From assembly GCA_013995675.1 (NCBI GenBank), contig VWRR01000001.1:186001-250000 (forward strand): DNA of 64,000 nt, written 5' to 3'. Under the pieces are notes generated by a model. It was given only the letters and a program-made list of their open reading frames with translations. It was not told where the DNA came from and searched no databases. Positions 61,726 to 64,000 of the stretch are shown one piece after another; the stretch's first letter is position 1, and each line of letters starts with the position of its first letter. The position numbers and the translations under genes are program-made. The DNA comes from Cyanidiococcus yangmingshanensis. Lineage: Eukaryota; Rhodophyta; Bangiophyceae; Cyanidiales; Cyanidiaceae.

Positions 61726-62815
61726 ACTATATAGGCGCGTTTACCAGAGAACTTGGATAAGAGTGTGCTCGAGTGATGTCTTATTCCAGGAGGCCCAACC
61801 GAAAAGGAGGGACGTGCTACGAACGAGGTCACGGAGCGTCGTAAGCGTTTGGCTCGGTCATCGTCGCTGCGTACATCGGCAGCTCGCGCGTCGTCGCCGG
61901 TGATCATCCGAGGCCACCACTGGCGGCGCTCGTCCAATGCTGATGTGTTGCCCGCCGCAGGGCTGCGCCAGCGAGAATCCTGCGTCCGCGGGCGCGCTTA
62001 CCCGCGAACGATCGACGCCTTCGTTTTCCAGGTTCCATACGCGTATGTGTAACCCGCGGGAGTCCGCTGTCTCTACGCTGTACGACGGATGTGCGTTCGT
62101 CTTCGACGAGGCGAGCACGTATTCACTAGCCAATTGCAGGACCGCAGTTCAGCGACCGGAGCGACACAACCAAGGTATCTCTTCATGGAAACGTATTGTA
62201 GGCGAAATCCATCACCAGTGACGAAAATTCGACGGCGGAATGGGTTTTGCGTCCGACTAGCACACCGGCCGCGGTCGCAATATGCTGGCTCGAACTCGAG
62301 CGCTGGCCTTGTCACAACGCTATACGCAACGATCCGTGTATCGCGCCGACCGTGTCCAGTTTGTACGACGCACGACCGATCACTGGTCAGTCCGCATCAC
62401 CAACGATCCTTGTCCCATGAAGCATGTTCGGCGCCTCTGTCTCCGTTCAAGTGGAACGATTCGCTCTGATTCAACCGATCGCTCGAGGTTGTCAGCACAG
62501 GCTGAGGCGCCAAGCGGCCCCGGATCCGCGCACGCCCCAACGCATTGTACGCGCTCGCGGGGCGCGATCCAAGCTCCGCAGTGATGAGCATCTGGGTGCG
62601 GCCAGAGGCCCGCCCCTGTCCTGCCGTTCGCATCAGCTGGTCTCGGTGCCTTCGGCGCCTCCCAGCGCCGCTGCGTGTGATCTCGCGACGGCGCCACCGG
62701 GCGCTGGGCGCTCGCGTCCTGCACGAGACTCAGGACGACGTCTTCGCCGCGTTGCTCGTGTATAAGCACAGCGTTGCTCGAACTGTCGTGAGGCCAAAGC
62801 GCAGGGTACAAAATC
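61726..62815. promoter_or_regulatory. Divergent upstream region of the one-helix protein and PsbM
   Basis: 1.1 kb between two outward-facing genes, both with plastid-type products. TATATA at 61729-61735 is close to the minus-strand gene. The open frames in the region are mutual shadows, and I find no RNA gene. Confidence 0.4.
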
Positions 62816-63250
62816 ATGAACTCGGCGTTCGTTACGAACTTGGGCGGTTACACTGCCAAAACGCGACTCGCTCAGAGTACTTGGGCAAGTGCACTCGTAA
62901 AGAAGCGGTGTGCAACAGGGCAAATGAGGCGGGTAGCGACACGCACTTTGGCATCGGTGGTGACGAAACCGGAAGGAGGCGCTGCGCCAAAGTCGCGGGT
63001 GCGGTTGAGCTGGTCGTTTGTGCCAGCAGCGCCTTTATTTGCGGCGCTGAGTGGCTTGCCTTCACTGGCCAATGCAGGTGAGGACGGAGCGATGACTGTT
63101 CAGTTTGGCGCCTATTTGGCTGTTTTTCTGGGCACCCTGATCCCGGTCGCGTTCTTGATCATCCTGTATATTCAGTCGGAGACGCGTAAAGCGGCTATGG
63201 AGGCAGTGTCCGGTGGCAGTGAGGAAGAGGAGGAGCTGGAGTTTGAGTGA
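62816..63250 (+). CDS. psbM: PsbM-like photosystem II subunit with a bipartite targeting peptide
   Basis: Likely the small PSII subunit M, a one-helix peptide at the dimer interface. The C-terminal VQFGAYLAVFLGTLIPVAFL followed by IILYIQSETR matches the PsbM layout of LAFxATxLFxLxPxxFLxILYIQ. The N-terminal 85 residues from the ATG at 62816 look like a plastid transit peptide (MNSAFVTNLGGYTAKTRLAQ, basic, hydroxylated) followed by a hydrophobic thylakoid-transfer stretch ending in PSLANA, a typical AxA cleavage site just before the helix. The tail (SGGSEEEEELEFE) is an acidic extension not usual for PsbM. The frame is intact at 144 residues. psbM is often absent from red-algal plastid genomes, so a nuclear copy would be reasonable. 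Confidence 0.65.
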   Translation: MNSAFVTNLGGYTAKTRLAQSTWASALVKKRCATGQMRRVATRTLASVVTKPEGGAAPKSRVRLSWSFVPAAPLFAALSGLPSLANAGEDGAMTVQFGAYLAVFLGTLIPVAFLIILYIQSETRKAAMEAVSGGSEEEEELEFE

Positions 63251-64000
63251 GTCGCTTGGCGCCCGGTTGGACTCGGTGCACTGATCAGAACGAAGCGCGA
63301 GCGCTGCCACGGTCTGCAGTTCGGCGCACGACGTTGGACGCTGGGGCGTGCTATCCTCTGACGCCGCACTGGAGCAGACAGAACAGGGCCTCCTCACTGG
63401 GCTGCTGGCTGGGGCCTCTAGCGACGCTGTCTGCGGAGCTTGCGCCGAACGGCTGTTGGTATGGTCAATATGTCTTGAATATAAGCGACATCAGCCTGGG
63501 ACTGCATCAGGTGCGACAAACACGCGGAACGACTGGCATTCAGGGCAATAGGCGTTACAGAAGTATTATCTGCGAGAGTAAATCAACTCATTCTCCGCGG
63601 GAGCACTGATTTCCTTCTTGCGCTCGGAGACGTCAGATGCAGCATCAGCGACGATATCCTAACCTCCATCCCAATCTAAGGCGTCCAGCGGCTAGAACAG
63701 AGGGTGGAAACGCTGCTCAACTGGTGAGCGTGGCTGGTCGCGGAACGGACACCTCGTATCGCAGCGACCCCGACCCGTGATTCTCTCTCACTCGCCCCGG
63801 CATGGACTGAGCAATCATCTGCACGTTACATCCGGAAGCGGCCATAACGTTCTGGGCCTCGCGCGCATCATTCATGCGCAATGATAAGGGCGTCCGTGGA
63901 GCAGTTCGTAAAGGCTAGGCAGAGGCGGCCGATCAAATGACGCGCTTCTATCGGCTCTCGTTGAGGTCATCGTCAGCGTCGTTTCAACGCGTCGCTTTCT
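63251..64000. other. Downstream flank of PsbM to the window end
   Basis: 750 bases with no credible frame. GCTCAACTGGTGAGC at about 63714 looks like a tRNA D arm, but no matching acceptor, anticodon or T arm is present. A gene may start beyond the window edge. Confidence 0.35.

Noticed and set aside
63700-63740. D-arm-like GCTCAACTGGTGAGC near a possible tRNA
   Set aside because: No T at position 8, no pairing acceptor or anticodon stem, and no T arm within range on either side.
1-64000. Mobile elements, viral remnants, CRISPR arrays and telomere or centromere repeats
   Set aside because: I saw no transposase, reverse transcriptase, capsid or integrase frames, no terminal repeats, no spaced repeat arrays and no telomere-like tandem repeats.

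Overview
This window looks like nuclear DNA of a unicellular red alga of the Cyanidiophyceae, the group of Cyanidioschyzon merolae. It is a eukaryotic nuclear segment: it carries CCT1, SAR1, RPS27, NMD3, KRI1, BAF60, an ESCO acetyltransferase, a tri-snRNP protein and several mitochondrial proteins. It is also photosynthetic, with a nuclear gene for the red-type Rubisco activase CbbX, a PsbM-like photosystem II peptide, plastid-type YchF, YbeY and RETICULATA-like proteins, and a cytosolic DPE2 glucanotransferase as expected for floridean starch. No protein gene shows a convincing spliceosomal intron. Most diagnostic of all is a circularly permuted tRNA-Leu(UAA) gene near 48.5 kb, an arrangement known from this algal group.

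Layout. 0-8 kb: MAP1, PRP3, an unrecognised gene and CbbX. 8-20 kb: DED1 helicase, kynurenine 3-monooxygenase, an ELO elongase, QTRT2 and the succinyl-CoA ligase beta subunit. 20-34 kb: SDHAF4 (divergent from the ligase), CCT1, CTU2, DPE2, an aspartic protease, YbeY and an mL59-like mitoribosomal protein. 34-48 kb: a Dad2-like coiled coil, an RRG7-like nuclease-fold protein, NDUFA5, RPS27, SAR1, BAF60, NMD3, ESCO and a SAM-type mitochondrial carrier. 48-64 kb: the permuted tRNA, a RETICULATA-related protein, FAD synthetase, KRI1, an ARM-repeat protein kinase, YchF, a one-helix plastid protein and PsbM. Genes are single units with their own promoters, not operons, and several convergent pairs are nearly touching (5, 28, about 70 and 71 nt apart).

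Together the genes are mostly housekeeping: tRNA processing and modification (permuted tRNA, CTU2, QTRT2), ribosome assembly (NMD3, KRI1, RPS27, mL59, YbeY), mitochondrial energy metabolism (succinyl-CoA ligase, SDHAF4, NDUFA5) and plastid function.

A major caveat is that about half of the conserved genes change reading frame within continuous homology, some several times (CCT1 four times). The breaks are one- or two-base, go in both directions, and share no motif. I read them as residual indel errors of a long-read assembly rather than biology. For those genes I give the full span of homology as one CDS and say where the frame changes. Starts were moved to the first sensible ATG wherever an open frame began at GTG or TTG.
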